The notes below the pieces were generated by a model. It did not search any database. It was given only the letters and a program-made list of their open reading frames with translations, and was not told where the DNA came from. Shown one piece after another: positions 41,401 to 50,988 of a stretch of DNA of 64,000 nt. Position 1 is the stretch's first letter, and each line of letters starts with the position of its first letter. Where the stretch lies: assembly GCF_028598805.1 (NCBI RefSeq), contig NZ_JAQRFI010000022.1:1-64000 (forward strand), written 5' to 3'. The DNA is from Xenorhabdus yunnanensis. Lineage in GTDB: Bacteria; Pseudomonadota; Gammaproteobacteria; Enterobacterales; Enterobacteriaceae. Position numbers and translations under genes: made by a program.

Positions 41401-44400
41401 ATTGATACGCCCCGCGTATTGCCAGTCTCCCGAATTTTCGAGCGGTATCCGCAAAATACCAGAGTTAAAGTTCTTACTGCCCGCAATGCCAAAATTCTTA
41501 AATTCGCCGGCAAGTTGTCCCGATACAGGCATAATATCTGCACCAACAATCAAACGGGTGAGGCCAATAATATCAGACAGATTATCGAATTCTTTGGGTT
41601 TCAAGCCCAAGAACCGGCGCACTGCATCAACCAATGAACCAAAGGCTTTGCGAAATTTAGGCATCGCATGTGTAGCAAGTGGGTTAGTTCGCAGATAAGC
41701 CTGCAGTTGCGGATTGGAAAAAGCTTCGGAAATAAACTCATCAATCGATCTTTGTGCATACTGCAGGCCATCGGGTAAATTTCGTTTCTTCGCAAATTCA
41801 CTGTACATCATGATGAGATTCGAACGCGCTTTCACTTGTTCAGTACTGAGTTCGAGTATTCGCGTTTCATCATTTAAGACCTGATAGAGTGTATGATGGG
41901 TTGCTTCGTGAATCAGATAATAAGGTTGGTCAGCGACCTGATCCCGAATGTAGATGGTCGCATTAACAGGATCATAGGTCGCGTTAACTTCCGCATTACG
42001 GACAACGATAGGTTCTGCAGTCAGTTCAATATTAACCGGATAAGTTTTGCGTGAGGCTTTCAGCATATTAATCAACTGCTGTACAATCGGACTGGTATGC
42101 CCGTTGATTTTGACCGCTTCCAATGCGCCGAAAATATCGCCCATTTTCAGTCGAGTCAGCATGTCAATATTCGGCTGACTTAAGTATGACCCGACTTTAA
42201 TCTCCCCCGCCGGTAAAGATCTCCCGAATGCTTCGGCTTTAAGTACCTTTTCTGCAAGACGCATTCCGGCCTGATAGGCTTTCGGGTGTACGGTTTCATA
42301 GGCCGCTAAGATATCATTGAGAATGGCCCGGTTACGATACAATACACCCGAAGTCATACCCTCGGCTTTCGCCTTTCGTTCGGCCAATAAGGCCACCATA
42401 CCAGCGACATCATTCACAGCCGGCAAAGCCAGTCGTGTATCACGGTCATTGACCAATGCCCCCACATTTAACGGATCACGTACATCAAGATTCTTACGCA
42501 AGGTTTCTGTAAAGAGTTGTGCCCGTTGGGATAAGGCGGTAGTTGCTGTATGCGTTGCATCGGGACGCGCCTGTGATATTAAGGGATTTTGCCTTCGTTC
42601 CTGACGAGTAAGATTATTGGCTGCGGCGGCAGATTGTTCCTCTGCGAGTCCACGCATGATTTGGCGTTTGCGTTGGTTTAACCGTATTTTCGGTGTCTGC
42701 GAGAGAATTTCATCCGTATTAATGAGTGCGTCTTCCTCACGTTGTAGTCGTGCTTCTGTCCGTCGCAGATGATTGTAACTCCTGCTTTCACGTGGCCCTA
42801 AATCTTCCGGCGTCCGTATGGCTTCCAGATGCGCTAATACCTCGTCTTGCCTGTCCCGTAAATTAGGGACGGCCTGTAACTGCGCAGCCCGTGCTTCCTG
42901 ACTGGCCTCCTGCAAACGTTGTTCGTAGGGCGGCAAAAATCTCGCCAATTCCAGCGACGGACTTTTTTTCTCCCCGGTCGCTTTCTCATATGCCTGTGCC
43001 AGATATTCATTGGCGTTTGTCCGCAACTGGGTGGCGCGTTTTTGTGCTTTGATGGTATTGACCGTTTCGGGCATCGCAGCAATCTGCTGGTCAATGGCAT
43101 CAGCAAGGAGGGTTTGTTCTGCGGCCAGACGCGCAAGTTTATCACTGTCCGCTTTTGCCAGTTCGGCTGTGGTTACTTTTTGTCGTGCTATGGTCGCAAG
43201 TTCAATATCACGAAGCACTTTGGCTTGTGTCTGCGCTTTTTCCTGACGTAAATGATCGGTCAGACCCAATGCAGGATCATCCACGGGCATCACCGCAAGC
43301 ATTTTCTGTAATGCTGTATTGGCCGCAATTCGTTCGGTACGGATTTGTGCCAATTTTTCATCCAGATCTTTGATACGTCCTGCGTCTTGTTCAGAATGTA
43401 ACCGAGTCAACAATGTTTCTTCTGCAGCGCGTTTGATGCGGTCTGTCTGCTCTAAATGGTACAGGGTATTTGCCCGTTCTTCGGGTGATCGGTTCTTAGC
43501 CCAGTCAATAAAACTACCATCATATTCCGCCATTGTTAATGGTGTCGTTCGTTGTCCTTTATCTTCCAATAACAATTGGGGCGGCACTAATTCCATCACG
43601 GGCGCGGTTTCATTTTGCTGCTTCCGTAATGGATCATTATCGATAGCAAAAATTTTATGATAGCGCTCCAGATATGCCGGGTGCATATCCAATGACTTAT
43701 TTCCGAATTCTTTCTGCAGGATAACCGCATCATCGTCGGCGGTCGGGCCATACTGTTCTTTATCCGCAATCGGATTATTGTCTATCAAATGACGATAGCG
43801 TTCTTCCAGACTGGCGCGTTCAGTTGCCTGCTGTTCTTTCTTCGCTTTACGAAACAGACGTGATCCACTGGCATCCATTGCCGTAAGACGTTCCTGCAGG
43901 TTAGCTTCCAGTGATTCATTCAATGCCTGTTCCTGCTGCGCAATATCTTTTCTTCCCGCCTCATCTGCCAACGGCCACGCTTCTGCCAGTTGGGCTTTCG
44001 ATTCCGTCGCATTATTAAAGACCGTATCATCCCGTGCTATACGTCCCAGATTCGCGTTTTGTTCACGGGCGTGAAGTGCTCCTGGAATACCACCGGTAAA
44101 GGGCGCATAGACACCGGCAGAGGCCATTGCCTGAGTGACTTTTCTCCAGTTCACTAGGTTGGCATTAAATTGTCCGTTTTTATCAAACCCCATTGTGAGC
44201 GCCGCATCTAAACCTGACGACGGCATATTACTGGCGGCATCAACCGCTGCTGAACCAAAATAGGATTTTAAGATACCTTTCGCCCCCTTGAGATCGGCTG
44301 CTTTCCCAAACCGTAATAGTAAATTTTCAGGGTTAATTCCGTAGGTATAACCAAACTTAGACAACGCGGCATCCACCAAACCTTTGCCAAAGACCGCTGC

Positions 44401-45360
44401 ACGTTGTTCCGCAGAGAGTTTATAACTGCTCTTTTCCCCAATATTTTGTGCTGTATGGCCTGCTCCCAATAAGGCATCTGCTGCCACCTGTGAACGTAAC
44501 ATCATTTTGGCGCGCTGCTTTACCGTCTGTTCAACGGCTTCTTTCCCTAACAGTTTTGCACCGCCTTTAGCACCTGTCCGTAACAGAAAACCACCACCTA
44601 ATGAGGGTAAGATCAGAATGGCTGCATCTTCTACCAATCCCGTAGGATTGCTTGCCATATGGGCTACCGCTTCCCCGTAACGATCCTGTTCAAGCAGTTC
44701 ATCACGGCGTTTCACATAATTCCTGCGTGACTGTGTTTCTGTCTTTTCACGCGTATCTTTGTCAAACTCATGCACACTTTCCGCTATCTCTGATGATAAG
44801 GTTGACGGGACGAGTACGTTTAATAATCCCGCGCCAGCATCTACCGTACCGGTAATTGCCTGTGCAACCGTTGAACCTACGCCCTGCCAGAATCCCGATG
44901 CCAGTTTACTATTTTTGATCTTGTCGTTATTGACGGTAAAAAGTGCTCCATTAATTTTACTGGCAGGTTGCGCTAACTGTGCTTCGGTAAACCGTCCAGG
45001 AAAACGTTCGTTCACTTCCTTATGAAGACTGTCCAACATTTCACGCTGCGTCTCCTGAGATTTATCACCAAAGTTTTTTGCCCGTAAGTATCCGGTAACA
45101 TTGACGAAGTTATCTGTCGGAAAGAGATTCGGATCGTTCGTATAATCCGGCTTTGGTAAAGGACTCTTCTGCGTGTTGTCGACGCCCTCTTTCTGAGCCA
45201 AAAGAGTCGCTATCAACGCATTATTTTCTTCACTTAGCTGTCGGGCCAGTGGATTGGTAATCGTCTGAGGAGATTGTGTTGCAAGAACATTTCGCTTAAT
45301 GAGACCAATATCCCCACTGCCATTGACTAAAGGAACTTTTAATGGGTTTATTGCCATCAC
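38443..45360 (-). CDS. Giant 2305-residue internal virion / polyvalent protein with a zincin motif
   Basis: The largest gene of the element. Residues 1-450 include Gly/Ala-rich amphipathic stretches typical of virion ejection proteins. Long coiled-coil segments (LQEASQEARAAQLQAV, AEERRQ-like) fill about 450-950. HEATH at residues 1151-1155, in PYYLIHEATHHTLYQ, is an HExxH zinc-protease motif. The C-terminal 700 residues contain repeated hydrophobic segments (PSFLLKTPVWNTVLTLL, GLMGLGILAAAATQAALD) and resemble large polyvalent-protein regions of the LPD38 type. Such proteins enter the host with phage DNA. It overlaps the transglycosylase gene by 4 bp. Confidence 0.75.
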   Translation of the reverse strand: MMAINPLKVPLVNGSGDIGLIKRNVLATQSPQTITNPLARQLSEENNALIATLLAQKEGVDNTQKSPLPKPDYTNDPNLFPTDNFVNVTGYLRAKNFGDKSQETQREMLDSLHKEVNERFPGRFTEAQLAQPASKINGALFTVNNDKIKNSKLASGFWQGVGSTVAQAITGTVDAGAGLLNVLVPSTLSSEIAESVHEFDKDTREKTETQSRRNYVKRRDELLEQDRYGEAVAHMASNPTGLVEDAAILILPSLGGGFLLRTGAKGGAKLLGKEAVEQTVKQRAKMMLRSQVAADALLGAGHTAQNIGEKSSYKLSAEQRAAVFGKGLVDAALSKFGYTYGINPENLLLRFGKAADLKGAKGILKSYFGSAAVDAASNMPSSGLDAALTMGFDKNGQFNANLVNWRKVTQAMASAGVYAPFTGGIPGALHAREQNANLGRIARDDTVFNNATESKAQLAEAWPLADEAGRKDIAQQEQALNESLEANLQERLTAMDASGSRLFRKAKKEQQATERASLEERYRHLIDNNPIADKEQYGPTADDDAVILQKEFGNKSLDMHPAYLERYHKIFAIDNDPLRKQQNETAPVMELVPPQLLLEDKGQRTTPLTMAEYDGSFIDWAKNRSPEERANTLYHLEQTDRIKRAAEETLLTRLHSEQDAGRIKDLDEKLAQIRTERIAANTALQKMLAVMPVDDPALGLTDHLRQEKAQTQAKVLRDIELATIARQKVTTAELAKADSDKLARLAAEQTLLADAIDQQIAAMPETVNTIKAQKRATQLRTNANEYLAQAYEKATGEKKSPSLELARFLPPYEQRLQEASQEARAAQLQAVPNLRDRQDEVLAHLEAIRTPEDLGPRESRSYNHLRRTEARLQREEDALINTDEILSQTPKIRLNQRKRQIMRGLAEEQSAAAANNLTRQERRQNPLISQARPDATHTATTALSQRAQLFTETLRKNLDVRDPLNVGALVNDRDTRLALPAVNDVAGMVALLAERKAKAEGMTSGVLYRNRAILNDILAAYETVHPKAYQAGMRLAEKVLKAEAFGRSLPAGEIKVGSYLSQPNIDMLTRLKMGDIFGALEAVKINGHTSPIVQQLINMLKASRKTYPVNIELTAEPIVVRNAEVNATYDPVNATIYIRDQVADQPYYLIHEATHHTLYQVLNDETRILELSTEQVKARSNLIMMYSEFAKKRNLPDGLQYAQRSIDEFISEAFSNPQLQAYLRTNPLATHAMPKFRKAFGSLVDAVRRFLGLKPKEFDNLSDIIGLTRLIVGADIMPVSGQLAGEFKNFGIAGSKNFNSGILRIPLENSGDWQYAGRINMLPNGRYKVTIDGENMPFREHIVDTANEASEWAADNYGARLGDISENPTAPLVGEIRQSDLYGQAFVDMSNKVLDSIGKRNETAQTIAKEVTTQLSSLWSHFWATNVDVFSPAKAIDRIADRLGYRGTDGKPLNLYEKLSEGMARARAVTGRPGAELNTIEQGIIDGLQAIGIPYNVFHDYAYAQRAIEMDQIKKELVLMGVPTRIHENPTAFHWTDNKGKTYLGLEGAYEFLSTLPEDKQAQIESILKPMRDINQMLLDEERKSGLISTESYYRMKQAYNYVPLLSTGEKRPSIHKAFQGRYTKAADPVANMLHQMQIRYANVARNNALRALYEMVNSTGMADLFKLETHKLERDDAGNVIAVANQKWNDKNGVWVFLGDKKAKIVVDTQTRFGKDLLRAIQKPEMAPLLTMLRTTTGYIASNMTTYSPSFLLKTPVWNTVLTLLNFSGAFDRNMSSSNHYTLATKSLVDVVRLLPEIMRDRVTMKTDNPMRKLFAKVGAGNNAGAYYGLDAVSRRLNTETAINPIDILQQQGITGLGNAVVNMHYRFIRAVHASDEVFRYSAFLNFLEYKSGRDLRNMTQKELDAWAANNQDLITQAAKGSRELAGNFTRHGSGKVLPAFFAFWNAGMQSLPLVSSIMSTQAGRFGLMGLGILAAAATQAALDDPDDEDTDGGSKFARSQLRKKSICFGDVCGEMPYEVRPFMISIQNLVLLGHGKIDMGETIGSLLRSAAETFVPVQPAGDVDSYTVTRMMMPTAAQPLITIGMGVNEFGQEVDNKYPVDWDGKQITNPANVERGKTTTPEFLKDMTRFFYEKSNGMVDISPARTDALLSSLFGGIYNMVRNITTPPLRPVGWGDNGILQTATSSYRYKTNNYAVTQKYRELITQATAAGRLNNLNDDGSYNVLMKNNPIAKIENQRAKAIRNLRVEGLTRSQLNGALDKAFYDGDEAAIAHYQELMRQYDDQSSLIYGNALIELQDIVNEY

Positions 45361-46166
45361 GTTATCCCTTGCAATAAGCGATCAATCTCTGCTGCCGTCG
45401 CTGGACGCGTACCAAAAAGCCCCGCTAAGGGCACCGGTGGTTGTCCATCATCATCAGAACGGGCAACACGCTGTACTTCCGAAGTCATACCATCTGTGCT
45501 CCCATCGGCTTGCACAAATGGCGATGTGTCTTTTGGTAACTCATACCCAACACCGAGCATTTTTGACATGTCTCCTAAGTCAGAAAGATCTAAATCTAAC
45601 CCGCTTTGCGCTGTCGTCGGTTGTGCCGTTGATAAGCCATACTGTTGCAGAGTTCGAGTAATCGCAGGTGAATAGTTCACCAACCCCAAATTCGGGTTTG
45701 TTGGCCTTCCCATAAACTGCCGAATTCTATCCACATAATTTCGCGTGATTTGTGGCAGACTGGCAAACGAACGTTGACCACTCATCAATTGTCTGAGACG
45801 CCCATCCCCCGCATTGTAGCCCACTGGGATTAAGTCCCACGGTACACCACGACGACGAGCATCCCGTATATACTCCGCAACCCCATTAATCGATTGTTGC
45901 GCATCTAGGGGATCACTAATGTTATAGGCTTTACGGTAATCGGGCGTCAGTTGCGCGATACCCAGCTCTCCAGACGCTCCTGGAGTATTCAAACCCTTAG
46001 CTAATCCCCACCTCGATTCCACACCCAGAATGCCCTGAATTAAATCGGCAGCCGGGCGTTCCAGACCATACTTCTGTACCGCCTGATTAACTTTAGGCGC
46101 GTAATATTCCATACGTGAAACGTATTGTGGATTCTTTTTCCAGTCCCCGTCTGTAAAAGCCATCAT
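45357..46166 (-). CDS. Virion-associated lytic transglycosylase (SLT-like)
   Basis: A 269-residue protein. The SLT/goose-lysozyme pattern occupies residues 20-150: GILGVESRWG with catalytic Glu50, GELGIAQLTP near 66-75 and IPVGYNAGDGRLR near 113-125. Transglycosylases in podovirus internal-virion genes open the peptidoglycan during DNA ejection. The C-terminal 120 residues (TAQSGLDLDLSDLGD and beyond) are of low complexity. Its gene sits directly before the giant ejection protein, as in T7-like gp15/gp16 arrangements. Confidence 0.88.
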   Translation of the reverse strand: MMAFTDGDWKKNPQYVSRMEYYAPKVNQAVQKYGLERPAADLIQGILGVESRWGLAKGLNTPGASGELGIAQLTPDYRKAYNISDPLDAQQSINGVAEYIRDARRRGVPWDLIPVGYNAGDGRLRQLMSGQRSFASLPQITRNYVDRIRQFMGRPTNPNLGLVNYSPAITRTLQQYGLSTAQPTTAQSGLDLDLSDLGDMSKMLGVGYELPKDTSPFVQADGSTDGMTSEVQRVARSDDDGQPPVPLAGLFGTRPATAAEIDRLLQGIT

Positions 46167-46172
46167 CCCCCC

Positions 46173-47567
46173 TTAACCGAGTCCGGCCTTATTGGGATCA
46201 TTACCTCCCAGCCCGTAATCACTCTGAATTTTTTCTAAGAGTTGTTGTTGCATTTCCGACGGTAATTGCTCAAATGGCACCTGCGGCAGTTTTATGGACT
46301 GTGACTTTCCGCCCCGATTTAATTCCAGTTGGGCTTTATTGATATCCGTTAGCCACTTCATTATTTTGAGTTGATGCAACGGATCGTTCGCCAACGCCGG
46401 ATTTCCTGCCGTTTTCGCCATCAACGCATCTAAGTGCGCCATTTGTTGTGTATAGGTCATATCCTGCTTATATGCCGCATCTGCTCCAATACTTGCTGCC
46501 GTCAGCATAGGCGGCATATTGGGCGATATTTTAGCAGCGACAACAGAACCATTGGGTAATCGGATAAGGGTACTCCCATCCGTGCCATAGCCATAGGCTT
46601 GCGGTGTGGTGGAAAGTAAGCCGTGGTTGACCATCCCCACATTCGGATCAAGATAGAGCTGCCCGTTAATCTGATTATTACCCAGCACACTGGCTTTCAC
46701 CGTAGGATCTGCTAACACGCGGTCAAACACCCCATACGCATTTTTAGACGCCTCAGTCGCTGCCAAATTTGCATCTGCCCGCGCCAGGTAAGGATTCTGC
46801 GTTTTTCCTAATGTTTCCCCATACCGCTGTTGCCAGTAAGGGGACTCCTGCATCCCTCTGGCTTTTAACAGGTCTTCTTGCTGCACCAATTGTGCCGGCG
46901 TTGTTCCCATCAGATGGGCATAACTTTCTAAGCCACCAATACTGTTTTTTGGCACCCCATAAATCCCGTTTTCCGTCATATAAACGGGGTGTCCCCCATA
47001 ATTTGTTGTCGGGTTATAGGCCACTTTTGTAGGAGCACGTATGCCTAATGCTTCTGCCATATGATCCGCACTCGGCTGACGTGCCGGTTCTGTGCCCTCT
47101 TTTCGAGGTAATGGCGTATTAATACCTGGGTATTCCCGCTGTGGCACGATCTGTGGCGATTCTTGTGCGGTTGCCAGAGGGGTATTGATACCAGGAAGAA
47201 CAGGGGGTTCCCGTGTGACTGTGGGCGATGTTGGCGGTATACCATGTTCCTGAATAATGGGGTCTAACAACCGACTCAGTTCTTGTGTATCCGCAGACGA
47301 AGGGGGACTGTCCCCGACAACTGTATCTGTCAACCCATTACGCTGCAAAGCATTACCCAGCGCGGTTAAACCTTGTCCCAAAAGGCTATCTTTAAAAGGT
47401 CTATGATTGTCGGAAAGCTGGGACTGACCGATCATATACTGCGCATAACCTTTATTTTCGAAGTACGGTCTTTTCGGATCATAGACAAATCCCATTGTCT
47501 TTGCTTGATCAAACAGCGTTTGATCATGAGGACTAATATAAGGCGCAATGGGTGTCGTGTTTGCCAT
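46173..47567 (-). CDS. Putative internal virion protein, 464 residues
   Basis: A Pro/Gln/Asn-rich protein with low-complexity segments (PREPVLPGINTPLA and PQREYPGINTPLP repeats the PGINTPL unit, residues about 128 and 145). A globular middle (residues 190-330) and a helical end follow. Its position between small tail genes and the transglycosylase is that of the internal core/ejection proteins of short-tailed phages. No enzyme motif is seen. Overlap with the next gene is absent; a 6 bp gap suggests coupling. Confidence 0.6.
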   Translation of the reverse strand: MANTTPIAPYISPHDQTLFDQAKTMGFVYDPKRPYFENKGYAQYMIGQSQLSDNHRPFKDSLLGQGLTALGNALQRNGLTDTVVGDSPPSSADTQELSRLLDPIIQEHGIPPTSPTVTREPPVLPGINTPLATAQESPQIVPQREYPGINTPLPRKEGTEPARQPSADHMAEALGIRAPTKVAYNPTTNYGGHPVYMTENGIYGVPKNSIGGLESYAHLMGTTPAQLVQQEDLLKARGMQESPYWQQRYGETLGKTQNPYLARADANLAATEASKNAYGVFDRVLADPTVKASVLGNNQINGQLYLDPNVGMVNHGLLSTTPQAYGYGTDGSTLIRLPNGSVVAAKISPNMPPMLTAASIGADAAYKQDMTYTQQMAHLDALMAKTAGNPALANDPLHQLKIMKWLTDINKAQLELNRGGKSQSIKLPQVPFEQLPSEMQQQLLEKIQSDYGLGGNDPNKAGLG

Positions 47568-47575
47568 ACGTCCCC

Positions 47576-48085
47576 CTATTGTAATTGCTTGTTACCAAAA
47601 TATTGCTGGAATTGACGCGACATATCCAATGATGGTTCCTGATAAGTGCCGAGTAAACCCGGAATTGCTCCTCCATAGGCGGGGTCATTATTCTGACTCG
47701 CAGGTTGTTGTCGCATTTGTAAGCCCATCGGCTGATCTGTCTGCGTGAGTTGCCTGTGCAGTTCCAGATATTGCCGTTGAAGTTCCTGGTCATTCCACGG
47801 CCCCGGGTCTGCCGACATGCCGTCTCGTTCAATTAGCGTACTGAGTCCGCTTAAGTAACGACCTTGCTGAAATTTATTACCCGCATAATCCGCTTCAAAA
47901 CCCGCTCTCTGACTTCTCAAACGCATTGGATCAAGATACACATTATTCTGGTAACGACGAAAGCCGTCGGCTAAATTAAGGCCAACCCCTAATGCGTTCG
48001 CCAGTCCCGCCCCCATTCCCAGGGAACCAAAACCGCCCAGCGAACCGCCCCAGCTATCGCCTCTTGGTACAAACCCGTAAGCCAT
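47576..48085 (-). CDS. Putative internal virion protein, Gln-rich, 169 residues
   Basis: It starts with a Gly-rich segment (GGSLGGFGSLGMGAGLANALGVG) that can insert into or cross membranes. The middle has QQGRYLSGLSTLIERDG and LQRQYLELHRQL helices, and the tail is Gln-rich and disordered. Glycine-rich amphipathic helices recur in phage ejection proteins that form a channel through the cell envelope. Placement within the ejection cluster supports this. Family not identified. Confidence 0.55.
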   Translation of the reverse strand: MAYGFVPRGDSWGGSLGGFGSLGMGAGLANALGVGLNLADGFRRYQNNVYLDPMRLRSQRAGFEADYAGNKFQQGRYLSGLSTLIERDGMSADPGPWNDQELQRQYLELHRQLTQTDQPMGLQMRQQPASQNNDPAYGGAIPGLLGTYQEPSLDMSRQFQQYFGNKQLQ

Positions 48086-48086
48086 A

Positions 48087-48323
48087 TTAACCCCCTAATA
48101 TTTGTGCAACCCCATCAAACTGATCACTCTGGAATGCGGTCGATGTCGTATCATCCTGCATCCCGTTTTTCACGGTCTTCTGCATGGTCTGTATCAACGT
48201 ATCTACCGGTGACGTTTCTTCCGCGTCAGGCTTAGGTTGCCGCAATAAATAAGCGGTCATACGTGGGCTACGGGTATACGTCACTGTGGGGATCTCCCCA
48301 AAATGTCGGTGCATTTTACTCAT
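48087..48323 (-). CDS. Small virion-region protein, 78 residues
   Basis: MSKMHRHFGEIPTVTYTRSPRMTAYL starts a basic N-terminus, and an acidic and polar remainder follows. Its ATG overlaps the previous gene's stop by 4 bp and its own stop lies 1 bp before the next gene, so it is tightly packed in the operon. It may be a tail or ejection accessory protein. No recognised family. Confidence 0.5.
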   Translation of the reverse strand: MSKMHRHFGEIPTVTYTRSPRMTAYLLRQPKPDAEETSPVDTLIQTMQKTVKNGMQDDTTSTAFQSDQFDGVAQILGG

Positions 48324-49165
48324 ACTGCTTCCTCTTTCGTTGATAGTGATGATGACTTCCCGCCATCATCACAGGCAGACGAACCACAAAAGCCAAAGAG
48401 CATAGGTAAAACGACCGCTAGCGCCGTGGCTAACATCTGCATGTCCCCCATATCCGCTTTTGCCGTAGCACGTAAGGACTGCGCAAGAAAACCATAGTTC
48501 TGGCCTGCGCCGGCTAAATAGTCCGCAGAAAGCTGTTTGCGATTCATTACATCCCGTTCGAAAACCGTCGTAGTGCGCTCCAGTACTTCAAACGTGCGAT
48601 CAAAGGCTTTCGTTCGTTCTTCTTCAAATGCCAGTGTCGTTGCCATTGTTGTCGCCATGATTTCTGCACGTTTAATTCTGGCCCATACATCACAGTTCAA
48701 CCCATAATGATAACGGTCAGCCGTTTGCTGGGCCTCCATATACGTTTTGTTAGCCAATATTTTTGCATTGGTTCGTGCACGGCGCAGTATGCCTTCATAA
48801 TCCGCTTTATACCCACACAACGCAAAGGCACATAACGCATCATGTAACTTATCGTCACACGGTCGCAACTTATCCGCCCAGGTATTCAGGTCATAGCCTT
48901 TATCTCGGAAAAATTTCGTTAAATCTTCCCAGTTATTTTCCGCATCTTTTGCTTTACTAATCAGATCCTTGTTCGTTAGCATTCCCGTCAGCGTACCAAC
49001 GAGCGAACCTATCGCCATCCACTTTCCATCATCGCGGCGAGGAGGGCGAGGAACCTGAATAATCGTATTGGTTGAGTTAGCTGTATTATTCGTACCGTCA
49101 ACCGTATTCTTATCTACCGTAACCTGTTGTACAGACTCCGCTTTCTTGCCCGGATCGGATGCCAT
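48320..49165 (-). CDS. Putative virion protein with two hydrophobic segments, 281 residues
   Basis: A Thr/Asn-rich N-terminal segment is followed by a hydrophobic stretch (KWMAIGSLVGTLTGMLTNKD), a long central helical domain with Arg/Glu pairs, and a second hydrophobic segment near the C-terminus (MQMLATALAVVLPMLFGFCGSSACDDGG). Two membrane-active segments in a virion-cluster protein suggest an ejection-channel component. Cysteines in CFAL/CGSSAC may form disulfides. This is inferred, not a family match. Confidence 0.55.
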   Translation of the reverse strand: MASDPGKKAESVQQVTVDKNTVDGTNNTANSTNTIIQVPRPPRRDDGKWMAIGSLVGTLTGMLTNKDLISKAKDAENNWEDLTKFFRDKGYDLNTWADKLRPCDDKLHDALCAFALCGYKADYEGILRRARTNAKILANKTYMEAQQTADRYHYGLNCDVWARIKRAEIMATTMATTLAFEEERTKAFDRTFEVLERTTTVFERDVMNRKQLSADYLAGAGQNYGFLAQSLRATAKADMGDMQMLATALAVVLPMLFGFCGSSACDDGGKSSSLSTKEEAV

Positions 49166-49173
49166 GATACCTC

Positions 49174-50988
49174 CTAAAGTTCTGTCATGTTTGCCGCTAA
49201 TGCCAGTTCAGATACAACAGCCGTCGATTTCACTTCAATCTGCCAACGACGCACGAGGCCCTGTCCGTTAATTCTAAATGGTTTATCGCTCCAAACAGGG
49301 CGATCTATTCTTATCCGTTCATTTCCCTGCAGAATTAACGCCACTTTGGGTGCAACAATATACGGGATCGCCGCAGAAGCATCAGGGTACTTCTGCAGAA
49401 ATTCGCCCGTATCGGCAGGCGTCAACAAACGTTTATATTCCCGCCAGACCAATGTAACCCAATCCATATAGTCATGTGGGACATCTTCGGCGTCACTGTG
49501 AACGACACCGACCCCCATTGATTCAGGATTTGTTGCTGAAAGAATGGCCGATTTCCAGGTGGCTTGCATGGCATAGTCATTCTGTTCCCAGTCAAACACC
49601 ATCGAACCTAATGCCACGGCCATACTCGTTTCATCGCCAAAATATAATGCCTGTGCCCGATAACTGAGATACACCAAGTCTGTTTCTGCATACGCCTGAT
49701 CATTTGTTCGCATGGGGAACATAATCGACTGACTCTGTACCTGATCCGTAAACGCAAAAATACGTTGGTCATAAAAACCCAGTACATAGTTCTGTGGTGA
49801 CATTCTGAGCCACCATTCTTTATCCATCCAGTTCGCTGTTAACAAACCAACACCCGCGCCGGTGACAACCGCTATTCCCTCTTCACTGCAATAATAGACT
49901 GACTCCCCCACACACATCACACCTTTCACACTCAGACAGGGCATTCGCCGGTTAATACGCGTGATCGTTAGTTTATCGGGCAATTCCCCCGCAATCACAA
50001 AGGGAACTCCTTTTGTCAGTACCACAGCTTGATACGCGCCTGTCTTTGTTCGATAAGAAACAATACGAACAATCTCATCATCTACAACTAGAGTATTGGC
50101 TTCAGGAAACGCATGAGGTTGTTTATGTGCCGAAACATAAATATGACGCCCCGACCAAACTAAAATCGCCCCATAGCCAATATTGGCTACTCCCTCGGCA
50201 CAGGGCACTGGATACCATGTCTGTGTCATTAACGGATTGCCACCGGCGAACAGATCAGGACAAAAAACAAAAGCCAGTGTCTTTGCCGATTGTTCACCTA
50301 TCTGTGCCATTTCGGCTTCTTTATCTCCCACCAAAAGCATATACCAGCGGATCGTCGTGGCATTGACTGACGGTTTTTCTGTTGGCACCAACATGACCGA
50401 CTCTGCATAGGGAACGAGGATCGGTTCTGAATAATCACTTGGCCCAGACTCTTCTCGGCACTCCGTCACCCAAGTATAACAAAAGGTCAGTACCTGTGGT
50501 GGCAGTTCCTGATTCGGACAGTCCTGTGCGGGTTCCTTCGGCAAAGCCTTTTGCCAACAATCTTCGGGGACGGGGATATCATCCCGACATTTTTGCCCTG
50601 TCAGTTGCACGTTAGGAGCCTTGATCGGACGTGGTATACCTAATGCCACTGGCCCCGCTTTGTCTGTTATCCATGAATAGCCGCTTCGCCACACCTGATT
50701 GTCTCTAACAAAAAGAAAGGATTGCGGGCCTGCGATATGAATGGGATCTTCGGCAATAGGTATCACCTGTTCGAAACCGAGCCATGCGTCACCAATTTTA
50801 TATAGGGCTTTCACATTACCACTCATCGGTTTTCCTTCGATATCCACCGCATTATATAGGGGGCGAGGCGCACGTAAGGGAACAATGGCTCCCGAATGAA
50901 GTAAGCAATTTTCGGCAAAGGCGGCAAAACCCACACCCAGTTTATCTGACCGGATTTTAGGAATGACCCCCTGAAACTTTGTGATCCT
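49174..50988 (-). CDS. Tail stabilisation/tubular protein, 604 residues
   Basis: The ATG at 50988 is preferred over a GTG at 51003 because GTGGAG precedes it. The N-terminus MRITKFQGVIPKIRSDKLGVGFAAFAENC with LLHSGAIVPLRAPRPLYN matches the start of phage tail stabilisation proteins, which open with R-I-x-x-F-x-G followed by a C-x-L-x-x-G strand. The rest alternates strands and loops (beta-propeller-like, VWSGRHIYVSAHKQP). It probably forms the distal tail tube. Gene order (neck genes upstream, ejection proteins downstream) agrees. Confidence 0.68.
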   Translation of the reverse strand, partial: RITKFQGVIPKIRSDKLGVGFAAFAENCLLHSGAIVPLRAPRPLYNAVDIEGKPMSGNVKALYKIGDAWLGFEQVIPIAEDPIHIAGPQSFLFVRDNQVWRSGYSWITDKAGPVALGIPRPIKAPNVQLTGQKCRDDIPVPEDCWQKALPKEPAQDCPNQELPPQVLTFCYTWVTECREESGPSDYSEPILVPYAESVMLVPTEKPSVNATTIRWYMLLVGDKEAEMAQIGEQSAKTLAFVFCPDLFAGGNPLMTQTWYPVPCAEGVANIGYGAILVWSGRHIYVSAHKQPHAFPEANTLVVDDEIVRIVSYRTKTGAYQAVVLTKGVPFVIAGELPDKLTITRINRRMPCLSVKGVMCVGESVYYCSEEGIAVVTGAGVGLLTANWMDKEWWLRMSPQNYVLGFYDQRIFAFTDQVQSQSIMFPMRTNDQAYAETDLVYLSYRAQALYFGDETSMAVALGSMVFDWEQNDYAMQATWKSAILSATNPESMGVGVVHSDAEDVPHDYMDWVTLVWREYKRLLTPADTGEFLQKYPDASAAIPYIVAPKVALILQGNERIRIDRPVWSDKPFRINGQGLVRRWQIEVKSTAVVSELALAANMTEL

